From the NCBI GenBank assembly GCA_946186725.1, contig CAMHOI010000032.1, positions 1-9,161 on the forward strand: a DNA stretch of 9,161 nt, given 5' to 3'. Source of the stretch: an uncultured Clostridia bacterium (lineage in GTDB: Bacteria > Bacillota > Clostridia > Oscillospirales > Acutalibacteraceae). Below the pieces are notes generated by a model. The model did not search any database. It was not told where the DNA came from and was given only the letters and a program-made list of their open reading frames with translations. Below are positions 1 through 5,424 of the stretch, one piece after another. How positions within the stretch are numbered: the stretch's first letter is position 1; every line of letters begins with the position of its first letter. A program made the translations under genes and the position numbers.

Positions 1-1062
1 ATCCATTCTGATGGCCGTTTCATGCTTGCCTTTTTCCGTGAAGACACGAACGCTTTCAGGAAGCGCGAGAGCGGCGCTCTGCTCTGTTCCTCCGGTGACG
101 GGGATAGCGTCTGTTTCCGCATTGAGCGGCACCGTCAGGTATTCATAGTTGGCGAACCCGTGATTCAACAGTGCTTTTGCCGAGACGAAACGGTCGTTGC
201 TGGTCGGGCACCCCATCACCACCGCGATCAGTTCCATGCCGTCTCTTTGCGCGGTGGCTGCCAAACAGCATCCCGCTTGATCCGTGGTCCCGGTCTTCAA
301 GCCGGTCGCTCCGTCGTAGAATCGCACGAGCTTGTTGGTGTTCACCAGTTGTGTGGCGCCGTTTCGCAGGGAATCCATCCATATGGTCGTGTAATTCTTG
401 ATCGCGTCATGCTGCAGCAGAGCGCGTGCCATCAGTGCGATGTCGCGGGCAGAGGTGTATTGCCCGTCATCATCCAGCCCGGAGCAGTTGACGAAATGCG
501 TGTGCTCCATGCCCAGCGCCTGCGCGGTTTCGTTCATTTCGGCCACGAAGGCCTCCTCACTGCCTGCAACCGCCTCTGCCAGAGCGACCGTGGCGTCGTT
601 GGCGGAGCCGACGGCAACGGCTTTCAGCAGATCGTCGACGGTCATGGCTTCTCCCGGTTCCAACCAGATCTGCGAGCCGCCCATGGAGGCGGCGTGTTCG
701 CTGCAAACGATTGTCTGCGTGAGCGACAGTTTGTCAGTATCGAGTGCATCCATCACCAAAAGCAGAGACATGATCTTGGTGATGGAAGCAGGCGCAAGTT
801 CGTCGTTTTCATGATCCGCTGCCAGGGTTTGACCGGTCTCTTTCTCCATCAGGATATAGGATTTTGCCTTCAGGGCGGAGAAATCTGCCGGGGCGGCCAC
901 GCTGACGGACGCTCCGTCGTCGATGGGGCCGGTCAGATCTCCGGAAAAGTATTCGGTCACCGGTGTGCTTGCCGCCTCTTCGGACCCGTCGGCAGAGACG
1001 GGAACGGTGAACAGAATGCCGATCGCCAGGATCATTGCCATTGCTCTTCTATACGGTTTCAT
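1..1062 (-). CDS. D-alanyl-D-alanine carboxypeptidase (low-molecular-mass PBP, S11 family), 3'-truncated by window edge
   Basis: The enzyme removes the terminal D-Ala from peptidoglycan pentapeptides outside the cytoplasmic membrane. I translated 354 codons; the frame is open to position 1, so the C-terminus is missing. Residues 1-24 look like a signal peptide (basic KPYRR, hydrophobic core, VSA cleavage context). The three active-site motifs of S11 serine peptidases are present: S93-I-T-K96 (acyl-serine and lysine), S153-A-N155, and K256-T-G258 within GLKTGTT. From about residue 305 the sequence runs into what should be the beta-rich PBP5_C domain, which is cut off. The ATG at 1062 has an AAAGGAG ribosome binding site. 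The gene diverges from the adaptor gene at 1140. Family assignment is secure. The paralogue (dacA, dacB or dacF type) cannot be decided from this fragment, so no symbol is given. Confidence 0.95.
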   Translation of the reverse strand, partial: MKPYRRAMAMILAIGILFTVPVSADGSEEAASTPVTEYFSGDLTGPIDDGASVSVAAPADFSALKAKSYILMEKETGQTLAADHENDELAPASITKIMSLLLVMDALDTDKLSLTQTIVCSEHAASMGGSQIWLEPGEAMTVDDLLKAVAVGSANDATVALAEAVAGSEEAFVAEMNETAQALGMEHTHFVNCSGLDDDGQYTSARDIALMARALLQHDAIKNYTTIWMDSLRNGATQLVNTNKLVRFYDGATGLKTGTTDQAGCCLAATAQRDGMELIAVVMGCPTSNDRFVSAKALLNHGFANYEYLTVPLNAETDAIPVTGGTEQSAALALPESVRVFTEKGKHETAIRMD

Positions 1063-1112
1063 GACGCGCTCCTTTGTTCGTGGTGGTTTATATCTATGAA
1101 CGGCGGGGTGTA

Positions 1113-1134
1113 TTTTTGACCCTACGGTCAAAAA
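1113..1134. repeat. Perfect 9-bp inverted repeat in the divergent intergenic gap
   Basis: TTTTTGACC (1113-1121) and GGTCAAAAA (1126-1134) are exact reverse complements around a CTAC loop. Neither strand has a T-run outside the stem, so it is not a standard intrinsic terminator. It lies between the divergent starts of the carboxypeptidase (1062) and the adaptor lipoprotein (about 1140). It could be an operator or a 5'-leader hairpin. Each arm contains TTGACC, which resembles a -35 box, but I found no matching -10 at normal spacing on either strand. Confidence 0.55.
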
Positions 1135-1139
1135 TAACG

Positions 1140-1925
1140 ATGGTGATGATTGTGAAACGATGGATTGTTTGCGTGCTGTTGGCGTTTGCCGCTCTCGGCT
1201 CCTGCCAAAACGCGGGATCGGAGACGGTCGTTGCCAAATCTGTGACCGATGTCCGGGAGATCGTATGCTATTCCGTGTTGGCGCCTTCCCGGACGAATAC
1301 CGTGACTGCGGACAAGGAAACGCTTGTGGCGGAGACCTATGCAGAAGTTGGCGATCGCGTGGCGGCGGGCGCCCCCTTGCTCAAAACAGTCAAGCAAGGG
1401 ATCCCGACCGTACATTATGCCGTCGAGTCCGGTGTCGTTTCCGATATGGCCGCACCGGGCGCTTCCTCGGATGGTAAAAAACCGCTTTGTACATGGGTGA
1501 ACACCGATTGGTTCCACATCACGGTATTGCTGCGGGAGTCGGACGTCAGTTCCGTCGGGCCCGATAACGAAGTGAATGTTACGACGCTGTCCTTGGGAAG
1601 AACCGATCCGGCTACTGTGCTGAAGATCGGCGCCATACCCGAAGCGGACGGAGATGGTCGCTATCGGGCGCTCATTGAGTTGGAAAACCGGGACGAGCAG
1701 TTGCTGCCAGGCATGACCGTCAAGGTCACGTGGCGTGTGCCGGTGACGGCAGTCATCCTGCCTCATACCGCTGTGGGATATGACGAGACGGGTTATTACG
1801 CTTATTCCGATGCCGGGGAACGCATCGCGCTGGCAAGCGCGGCGTATTGCGAAAACGGGTATGCCGTTACCGGCATTGAACCGGGCACGCTGGTGCTTCG
1901 GTCGGTGGATCGGGTGGCGCCGTGA
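1140..1925 (+). CDS. Membrane-fusion / periplasmic-adaptor-like lipoprotein (HlyD/MacA type) of an ABC exporter
   Basis: Predicted extracytoplasmic adaptor of 261 aa that would sit beside the permease encoded next. An N-terminal basic and hydrophobic segment leads to a lipobox-like L19-G-S-C22, suggesting lipid anchoring at Cys22. Residues about 57-84 (core AEVGDRVAAGAPLLK) resemble the first half of a biotinyl/lipoyl domain. Residues about 94-118 (VESGVVSDM...) resemble the second half. Residues about 124-200 look like the beta-barrel domain ending in PGMTVKVTWRV, followed by a membrane-proximal-like region. Only about ten residues join the two lipoyl halves, so the usual alpha-helical hairpin is missing. 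The frame stays open upstream to a TTG at 1074, but ATG 1140 (or 1146) places the signal peptide correctly. No good ribosome binding site is visible. The stop overlaps the permease start by 4 bp, so the two genes are co-translated. Confidence 0.75.
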   Translation: MVMIVKRWIVCVLLAFAALGSCQNAGSETVVAKSVTDVREIVCYSVLAPSRTNTVTADKETLVAETYAEVGDRVAAGAPLLKTVKQGIPTVHYAVESGVVSDMAAPGASSDGKKPLCTWVNTDWFHITVLLRESDVSSVGPDNEVNVTTLSLGRTDPATVLKIGAIPEADGDGRYRALIELENRDEQLLPGMTVKVTWRVPVTAVILPHTAVGYDETGYYAYSDAGERIALASAAYCENGYAVTGIEPGTLVLRSVDRVAP

Positions 1926-3052
1926 GGAGCGGGTGGGTCATTTTCTGCCGGACCTTCCGGGTCCGTTTTTCAAAACTGCTTCTGTATTCGGTCGGAGTGG
2001 CCATGTCGGTGGCAACCATTCTGTCGGTCAACACCCTGACGGCCGTCTGTTCTTCGGGTGTGGAAGGAGAACTGGATCGCGTTTTGCTGAACGGCGCGCA
2101 GGTGCGGATCTCAGGGTTGCCCACCGAGGCCGCCGAAGACGCGGTAAGAGACGCGGCCGATGCTCTGCGAAAACCGCCGATGCCGGTGATCACAGCCAAC
2201 GGCTATGCAGAGAAACAGGATTGCGCCGTTTGGGGCGTGGGTTCCTGCGGCGCGGATCGCTTTTCCCTGCGACTTCGCACAGGGCGATTCTTTACCCGTT
2301 TGGAACAGGATGCGGCGGCTCGCGTTTGTGTGATCGCGGAGCCGCTGGCCTGCGCCTTGTTTGGCAGGGCGGACGTCTGCGGCGCCCCGATTCAGGTGAG
2401 TATCGGCGACATCAGCGAGCCCTTTCGCATCGTTGGCGTATACACGTCGGGCTATGCCGCTCAAATGATGCACAATGTACAACCGGTTTACCTGCCTTAC
2501 ACCGTTTTGCGGCAGGGTGATGTCGGAATCACAGAGACAACCTTTTGGCTGGCGGCGCAGGATGGACTGCGGGACGCTGCGGTGCGGTTGATGGATCGAT
2601 TGGGAGAGCATTGCCTCATCACGGATTACACAGCCCAGCGCGAGCGCATCCGTCGCGCCTTTGATCTGGTTGCCGACGTGCTGACCATGATCTCGTTTCT
2701 GTCATTGATTGTCGCTTCCTTCAATCTTTTGGTCGTCACGCGAATTCGAGTGAACGGGCAAATCCGGGAGATCGGGCTCAAACGCTCAATTGGTGCCTCC
2801 GATCGGGATCTGCTGTGGGAATACGTATTTGAGGCGAGCGGGATCGCGCTGATCGGTGCCGGTATCGGTGTAACGATCAACGCCGCGCTTTGCATGTGTC
2901 TTTGCCTGTTGAAGTACGAGGCGCCCTTTTCGTGGCCTTTGGCGGTGTGCGTGACGGCGTGCGCGGAATTGCTTTCCGTTCTGTTCTGCCTGGTACCGGC
3001 GCGGTGGGCTGCCAAATTGCCTCCGGCGCAGTCTCTTCGGAGGGACGTGTGA
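1922..3052 (+). CDS. MacB/FtsX-type ABC transporter permease
   Basis: A 376-aa inner-membrane permease of the MacB (mechanotransmission) type. A first membrane segment lies at about residues 18-42, then a large extracytoplasmic domain (about 45-245), then three membrane segments near 250-273, 304-330 and 337-360. Between the second and third segments is the FtsX-family cytoplasmic signature: residues 278-302 contain REIGLKRSIGAS and a following EYVFEASG. This region contacts the ATPase in known MacB systems. The GTG start at 1922 overlaps the adaptor stop (GTGA), consistent with translational coupling. In MacB/YknXYZ-type exporters an adaptor, an ATPase and a permease act together; here no ATPase gene lies between or after the two, and a tRNA follows. 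The substrate cannot be inferred. Confidence 0.85.
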   Translation: MRSGWVIFCRTFRVRFSKLLLYSVGVAMSVATILSVNTLTAVCSSGVEGELDRVLLNGAQVRISGLPTEAAEDAVRDAADALRKPPMPVITANGYAEKQDCAVWGVGSCGADRFSLRLRTGRFFTRLEQDAAARVCVIAEPLACALFGRADVCGAPIQVSIGDISEPFRIVGVYTSGYAAQMMHNVQPVYLPYTVLRQGDVGITETTFWLAAQDGLRDAAVRLMDRLGEHCLITDYTAQRERIRRAFDLVADVLTMISFLSLIVASFNLLVVTRIRVNGQIREIGLKRSIGASDRDLLWEYVFEASGIALIGAGIGVTINAALCMCLCLLKYEAPFSWPLAVCVTACAELLSVLFCLVPARWAAKLPPAQSLRRDV

Positions 3053-3060
3053 TTTTTTGC

Positions 3061-3089
3061 TTGCAATCGTTGCGGGGATGATGTATGAT
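3061..3089 (+). promoter_or_regulatory. Sigma-A-like promoter for tRNA-Arg
   Basis: TTGCAA (3061-3066) and TATGAT (3084-3089) are separated by 17 nt, close to the TTGACA/TATAAT consensus. The expected transcription start near 3096 leaves a leader of about 25 nt before the tRNA. That leader contains a small inverted repeat, GGCGC (3096-3100) and GCGCC (3111-3115). Confidence 0.7.
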
Positions 3090-3120
3090 GTGTGAGGCGC
3101 TCGCCTTGCGGCGCCGATCT

Positions 3121-3197
3121 GTCTCGATAGCTCAGCCGGATAGAGCATCTGCCTTCTAAGCAGAGGGTCGGGGGTTCGAGTCCCTCTCGGGACGCCA
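3121..3197 (+). tRNA. tRNA-Arg (anticodon UCU), CCA encoded
   Basis: Complete cloverleaf of 77 nt. The acceptor GTCTCGA pairs with TCGGGAC (one T-G wobble), followed by discriminator G and an encoded CCA. The D-arm is GCTC/GAGC. The anticodon stem TCTGC/GCAGA encloses the loop CTTCTAA, giving anticodon TCT (3155-3157), which reads AGA/AGG arginine codons. The T-arm is GGGGG-TTCGAGT-CCCTC. It has its own promoter just upstream and a strong terminator immediately after the CCA, so it is probably a single-gene transcript. Its last 18 nt are repeated twice more downstream. Confidence 0.97.
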
Positions 3198-3245
3198 AAA
3201 GCGTGGGTCGCCCAACAGGGCGGCCCACGCATGTTTTGACTCAAA
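3180..3245 (+). repeat. 66-bp direct repeat, copy 1 (tRNA 3' tail plus terminator)
   Basis: This segment comprises the last 18 nt of tRNA-Arg (gtccctctcgggacgcca), AAAA, the 13-bp terminator hairpin and the tail through ACTCAAA. It matches 3370-3435 base for base except for one change (G3238 against A3428). Confidence 0.95.
3201..3237 (+). terminator. Intrinsic terminator of tRNA-Arg (copy 1)
   Basis: A 13-bp stem (3201-3213 with 3218-3230, one G-T wobble) closes on an AACA loop and is followed by ATGTTTT. The AAAA just before the stem makes it potentially bidirectional. It begins four bases after the tRNA CCA. Confidence 0.85.
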
Positions 3246-3258
3246 GGGACTCGAACCC
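3246..3258 (-). repeat. Inverted copy of the tRNA T-arm sequence
   Basis: gggactcgaaccc is the exact reverse complement of the tRNA-Arg T-arm core gggttcgagtccc (3172-3184). No rest of a tRNA is recognisable on the minus strand here, so it is an isolated fragment. It overlaps a small hairpin, ACCCT (3255-3259) with AGGGT (3263-3267). Confidence 0.8.
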
Positions 3259-3269
3259 TGAGAGGGTGA

Positions 3270-3310
3270 GCGGCGTTAAGAAAACGCTCCGGGGGAGCGT
3301 TTTCAGCCGC
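3270..3310. repeat. Long imperfect hairpin in the repeat cluster
   Basis: GAAAACGCTCC (3280-3290) pairs perfectly with GGAGCGTTTTC (3294-3304) over a GGG loop. An outer GCGGC (3270-3274) pairs with GCCGC (3306-3310). The stem is 11 bp plus 5 bp with an asymmetric interior loop. No U-tract follows on either strand, so it is not a canonical terminator. Function unknown. Confidence 0.75.
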
Positions 3311-3313
3311 GAA

Positions 3314-3364
3314 GTCCGCGGCGGCTATGCCGCAAGGACGGAAGGCGCGTCGTGGCGCGACGCG
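3314..3364. repeat. Two further hairpins in the repeat cluster
   Basis: GTCC (3314-3317) pairs with GGAC (3336-3339) around an inner GCGGC-TAT-GCCGC (3321-3333). Next, CGCGTCG (3346-3352) pairs with CGACGCG (3358-3364) around TGGCG. GCCGCG (3306-3311) could instead pair with CGCGGC (3317-3322), so the folds compete with each other and with the hairpin to the left. Confidence 0.55.
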
Positions 3365-3390
3365 ACTTTGTCCCTCTCGGGACGCCAAAA
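3334..3390 (+). repeat. Second repeat family, copy 1
   Basis: aaggacggaaggcgcg (3334-3349), then 10 extra bases, then acgcgacttt and the tRNA-tail core through CCAAAA. The same order recurs at 3436-3482 without the 10-base insert. The insert forms part of the hairpin at 3346-3364. Confidence 0.85.
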
Positions 3391-3435
3391 GCGTGGGTCG
3401 CCCAACAGGGCGGCCCACGCATGTTTTAACTCAAA
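3370..3435 (+). repeat. 66-bp direct repeat, copy 2 (tRNA 3' tail plus terminator hairpin)
   Basis: Near-identical copy of 3180-3245, offset by exactly 190 bp. It carries the tRNA-Arg 3' tail (3370-3387) and the same 13-bp hairpin (3391-3403 with 3408-3420), but no upstream tRNA body; the tail is preceded by GCGACTTT. It cannot encode a functional tRNA. Confidence 0.95.
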
Positions 3436-3482
3436 AAGGACGGAAGGCGCGATGCGACTTTGTCCCTCTCGGGACGCCAAAA
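3436..3482 (+). repeat. Second repeat family, copy 2, with third tRNA-tail copy
   Basis: aaggacggaaggcgcg (3436-3451) followed by atgcgacttt and gtccctctcgggacgcca (3462-3479), the third copy of the tRNA 3' tail. Relative to 3334-3390 it lacks 10 bases and has one substitution (C3361 against T3453). Here the tail abuts a different hairpin, the terminator of the minus-strand genes. Confidence 0.85.
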
Positions 3483-3515
3483 AAGCGCGGAGACCGAAAT
3501 GAGGTCTCCGCGCTT
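3479..3515 (-). terminator. Intrinsic terminator of the rsmA operon
   Basis: A perfect 13-bp stem (3483-3495 with 3503-3515) with a GAAATGA loop on the plus strand. Read on the minus strand, the stem is followed by a short T-run from the A-run at 3479-3482, so it would stop transcription from the minus-strand gene ending at 3567. A smaller palindrome, GCACAT-GA-ATGTGC (3551-3564), lies just after that gene's stop and has no T-run. Confidence 0.75.
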
Positions 3516-3566
3516 ATCAATTCTTCAAGAGGACGCATAGAGGGATGAAAGCACATGAATGTGCAC

Positions 3567-4430
3567 TTATTTCTTTTCCTTGTTCGCTGTGAATGAGACC
3601 CGGATCTCGTCCGTCGCAGCGTATGCGAATCGGAACGTCACGGAGGCGTATTGGGTCAGCATCCCGTCGCTTACGTTCAGGGTCAGACGCTGATCGCCCG
3701 GCTTCTTGCTTTCAACGATGAAGTTATAACTTCGATCTTGTCTGCTTGCCACCGGAACGGATGACGCGTCGATCTCATCGTATAACCACTTCTCGGGCTG
3801 GAGGGTGGATCCGCTGCCTTTGACCTTGACTGTGATTTCGCACCCGGCCGGGTTGGCATCCGGCGATACCGTGAGTCCCTTCAGGTCCAGATGGAACCGC
3901 CCGCTGTCGTAGGAACGGTAGGAGATCCGGTCTGTCTTGGCATTGTAAGCGACGGCACAGGCGCGAAAATCGGACAGCATGACGGTCAGCCCGTCGTCGT
4001 TCTGTTCGTCTGACGCATCGGCCACCACGATCTCCAGCAGTCGCTCGTCCGCCGTTTCGCTGAGCACCGTTTGTGCTAAGATCAGATGCCGTCCGTCATA
4101 GCGAAAATAAGGCGTGTCGTGCTCGTAAGGCGGCTCCATGGCGATCATGGCTGCGGGCAGGGGATACTCCTCGCGAAAGGAGCCGCTCAGCGTTGTATTC
4201 TCTTCCATGATGGAACCGTAGTCCGTCAGCTTGGCAAATGATTCGTTGTCCTCAAGCCCTCCGGATGTCGCGTCCACGTTGGCGAAGGAATATTTCTGCA
4301 CGCGGCTGCGCGTCTCAAATACGACGTGGTAGATGCCCCACAAAAAGGCCAGGATGATCAATACGACCAAGACGTCGGAGAGGATGCGGCGCCGTCGATT
4401 TGTTTTGGATTCATACGGATCAAAGTGCAT
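3567..4430 (-). CDS. Single-pass membrane protein of unknown function
   Basis: I do not recognise this 287-aa protein. A short basic N-terminus (residues 11-15, NRRRR) precedes one hydrophobic segment at about 17-38. By the positive-inside rule, the remaining 250 or so residues face outward. That part is polar and acidic in its first half. Its C-terminal 80 residues look beta-rich (alternating hydrophobic residues around YNFIVES, LTLNVSD, SVTFRFAY and IRVSFTAN), perhaps an immunoglobulin-like or other beta-sandwich fold; this is inference only. The ATG at 4430 has an excellent AAGGAGG site and overlaps the rsmA stop by 11 bp, so the two are co-transcribed and probably translationally coupled. 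A minus-strand terminator follows. Gene reality is well supported; function is not known. Confidence 0.8.
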   Translation of the reverse strand: MHFDPYESKTNRRRRILSDVLVVLIILAFLWGIYHVVFETRSRVQKYSFANVDATSGGLEDNESFAKLTDYGSIMEENTTLSGSFREEYPLPAAMIAMEPPYEHDTPYFRYDGRHLILAQTVLSETADERLLEIVVADASDEQNDDGLTVMLSDFRACAVAYNAKTDRISYRSYDSGRFHLDLKGLTVSPDANPAGCEITVKVKGSGSTLQPEKWLYDEIDASSVPVASRQDRSYNFIVESKKPGDQRLTLNVSDGMLTQYASVTFRFAYAATDEIRVSFTANKEKK

Positions 4431-5286
4431 GACGATCCTCCTTTGGCATCTCGCGGGCGAGCAGGATCAGCTGGTCCATGGTCAGTGTTTCGGCGCGCGC
4501 TGTCGGGGCAATCCCGCAGCGATCCAGTACGGCCAGAACGCTGTTCTTCTGCATGGGAAGAGAGGCGCTCAAGGAATTCAACAGCGTCTTTCGACGCAGG
4601 GCGAAGGCACCCTTAACCACACGGAAGAAGGCGGGCTTTTCCTCTTTGGGCAGCAGTGGCTTGCGCAGACATAAACGGATGACGGCGCTGTCGACCGCCG
4701 GGACTGGCAAAAAGGCGTTGCGGCCGACATCGAAGAGGATCGCCGGCTCGGCATAATATCGCACCGCCGCCGTAACGGGGCCGCAGTCTCGTGTTCCCAT
4801 GGGAGCACAGAGGCGTACAGCCGCTTCCTTTTGTACCATGAGGGTCATGGCACGCAGCGGCAATTCGGCCTCCAACAGCCGCATCAGCAGGGGAGTGGTG
4901 ATGTAATAGGGGAGGTTGGCGCACACCGATACGGGCGCGTCGCCGAACTCCTCCCGGATCAGCTGATGCAGGTCGCAGGTCATGGCGTCCTCAAATCGGA
5001 CGCTCACGTTGCCGCAGCCGTCCAGCGTTTCCGCCAAAACGGGGGCCAAGCGCTTGTCCACTTCCAGCGCGACGACTTTCCCTGCCCGTTCAGACAGCGC
5101 CCGCGTCAGCACGCCTGCGCCCGGACCGATCTCCAGTACGCCCTGGCCGTCGACGTCGGCGCTATCGGCGATCCTGGGGCAGATCGACGGATCGACGATA
5201 AAGTTTTGTCCCAATCCTTTGCTGAAATGAAAGCCGTGTCGGGAGAACAGGCGGGTCAAGTATTCCATATCGGTCAAGTCCTTCAT
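4420..5286 (-). CDS. rsmA: 16S rRNA (adenine1518-N6/adenine1519-N6)-dimethyltransferase RsmA/KsgA
   Basis: A cytoplasmic SAM-dependent enzyme that dimethylates two adjacent adenines in helix 45 near the 3' end of 16S rRNA, a late step in 30S maturation. The 288-aa length is typical. Family motifs in order: GLGQNF (24-29), SAM-binding motif I EIGPGAGVLT (52-61), acidic E75 in ALEVD, D100 in the FEDA motif, the catalytic N-L-P-Y at 124-127 within NLPYYITTP, FLPVPAVDS (192-200), and RRKTLLNSL (231-239) in the C-terminal helical domain. The ATG at 5286 is preceded by a GAGGAGG site, and the TATAAT promoter at 5319-5324 reads into it. It leads a two-gene unit with the membrane protein that overlaps its stop. 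Identification is secure. Confidence 0.97.
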   Translation of the reverse strand: MKDLTDMEYLTRLFSRHGFHFSKGLGQNFIVDPSICPRIADSADVDGQGVLEIGPGAGVLTRALSERAGKVVALEVDKRLAPVLAETLDGCGNVSVRFEDAMTCDLHQLIREEFGDAPVSVCANLPYYITTPLLMRLLEAELPLRAMTLMVQKEAAVRLCAPMGTRDCGPVTAAVRYYAEPAILFDVGRNAFLPVPAVDSAVIRLCLRKPLLPKEEKPAFFRVVKGAFALRRKTLLNSLSASLPMQKNSVLAVLDRCGIAPTARAETLTMDQLILLAREMPKEDRHAL

Positions 5287-5318
5287 TCACGGCCCTCCTC
5301 TATTGCTGTCTTGATACG

Positions 5319-5347
5319 ATTATAGCATTGAAACGCACGAATGAAAA
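5319..5347 (-). promoter_or_regulatory. Sigma-A-like promoter for rsmA
   Basis: On the minus strand, TTTTCA (5347-5342) and a perfect TATAAT (5324-5319) are separated by 17 nt. The expected start near 5312 gives a short leader before the rsmA ATG at 5286. Confidence 0.65.
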
Positions 5348-5359
5348 GAAAAATTTATG

Positions 5360-5388
5360 ATGACAAACCGAGCAAAGTGTGGTAGAAT
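5360..5388 (+). promoter_or_regulatory. Sigma-A-like promoter with extended -10 for the 5425 gene
   Basis: ATGACA (5360-5365; 5 of 6 consensus) and TAGAAT (5383-5388) are spaced by 17 nt, with a TG at an extended -10 position (gTGgTAGAAT). The expected start is near 5395. It diverges from the rsmA promoter within the same 138-bp gap. Confidence 0.7.
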
Positions 5389-5424
5389 ACAACGGCAGGC
5401 CGATATGGCCGATGGAGGTAACCT

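Noticed and set aside
22..1119. Long plus-strand open frame of 365 codons
   Set aside because: It is antisense to the carboxypeptidase, whose SxxK, SxN and KTG motifs and signal peptide show that the minus strand is coding.
1074..1139. TTG start extending the adaptor protein upstream
   Set aside because: It would put charged residues and the inverted repeat ahead of the signal peptide. ATG at 1140 or 1146 fits the lipobox position.
3031..3058. Terminator after the permease gene
   Set aside because: Only a weak 5-bp stem (GTCTC/GGGAC), with the T-run seven bases further on. Too poor to call.
3180..3483. Boundaries of an integrated genomic island (attL/attR) at the tRNA
   Set aside because: The tRNA-tail copies resemble att duplications, but only 92-190 bp separate them and there is no integrase, excisionase or cargo gene.
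3180..3483. CRISPR array
   Set aside because: Only two to three copies, with unequal spacing and related rather than unique spacers, and no cas genes.
3203..3548. Open frames on both strands across the tRNA and repeat cluster (for example plus 3203-3502 and 3327-3548, minus 2786-3418)
   Set aside because: They are created by the repeats, the hairpins and the antisense of the tRNA. They have no good ribosome binding sites, and two of them read straight through the tRNA or the permease gene. Their peptides repeat only because the DNA repeats.
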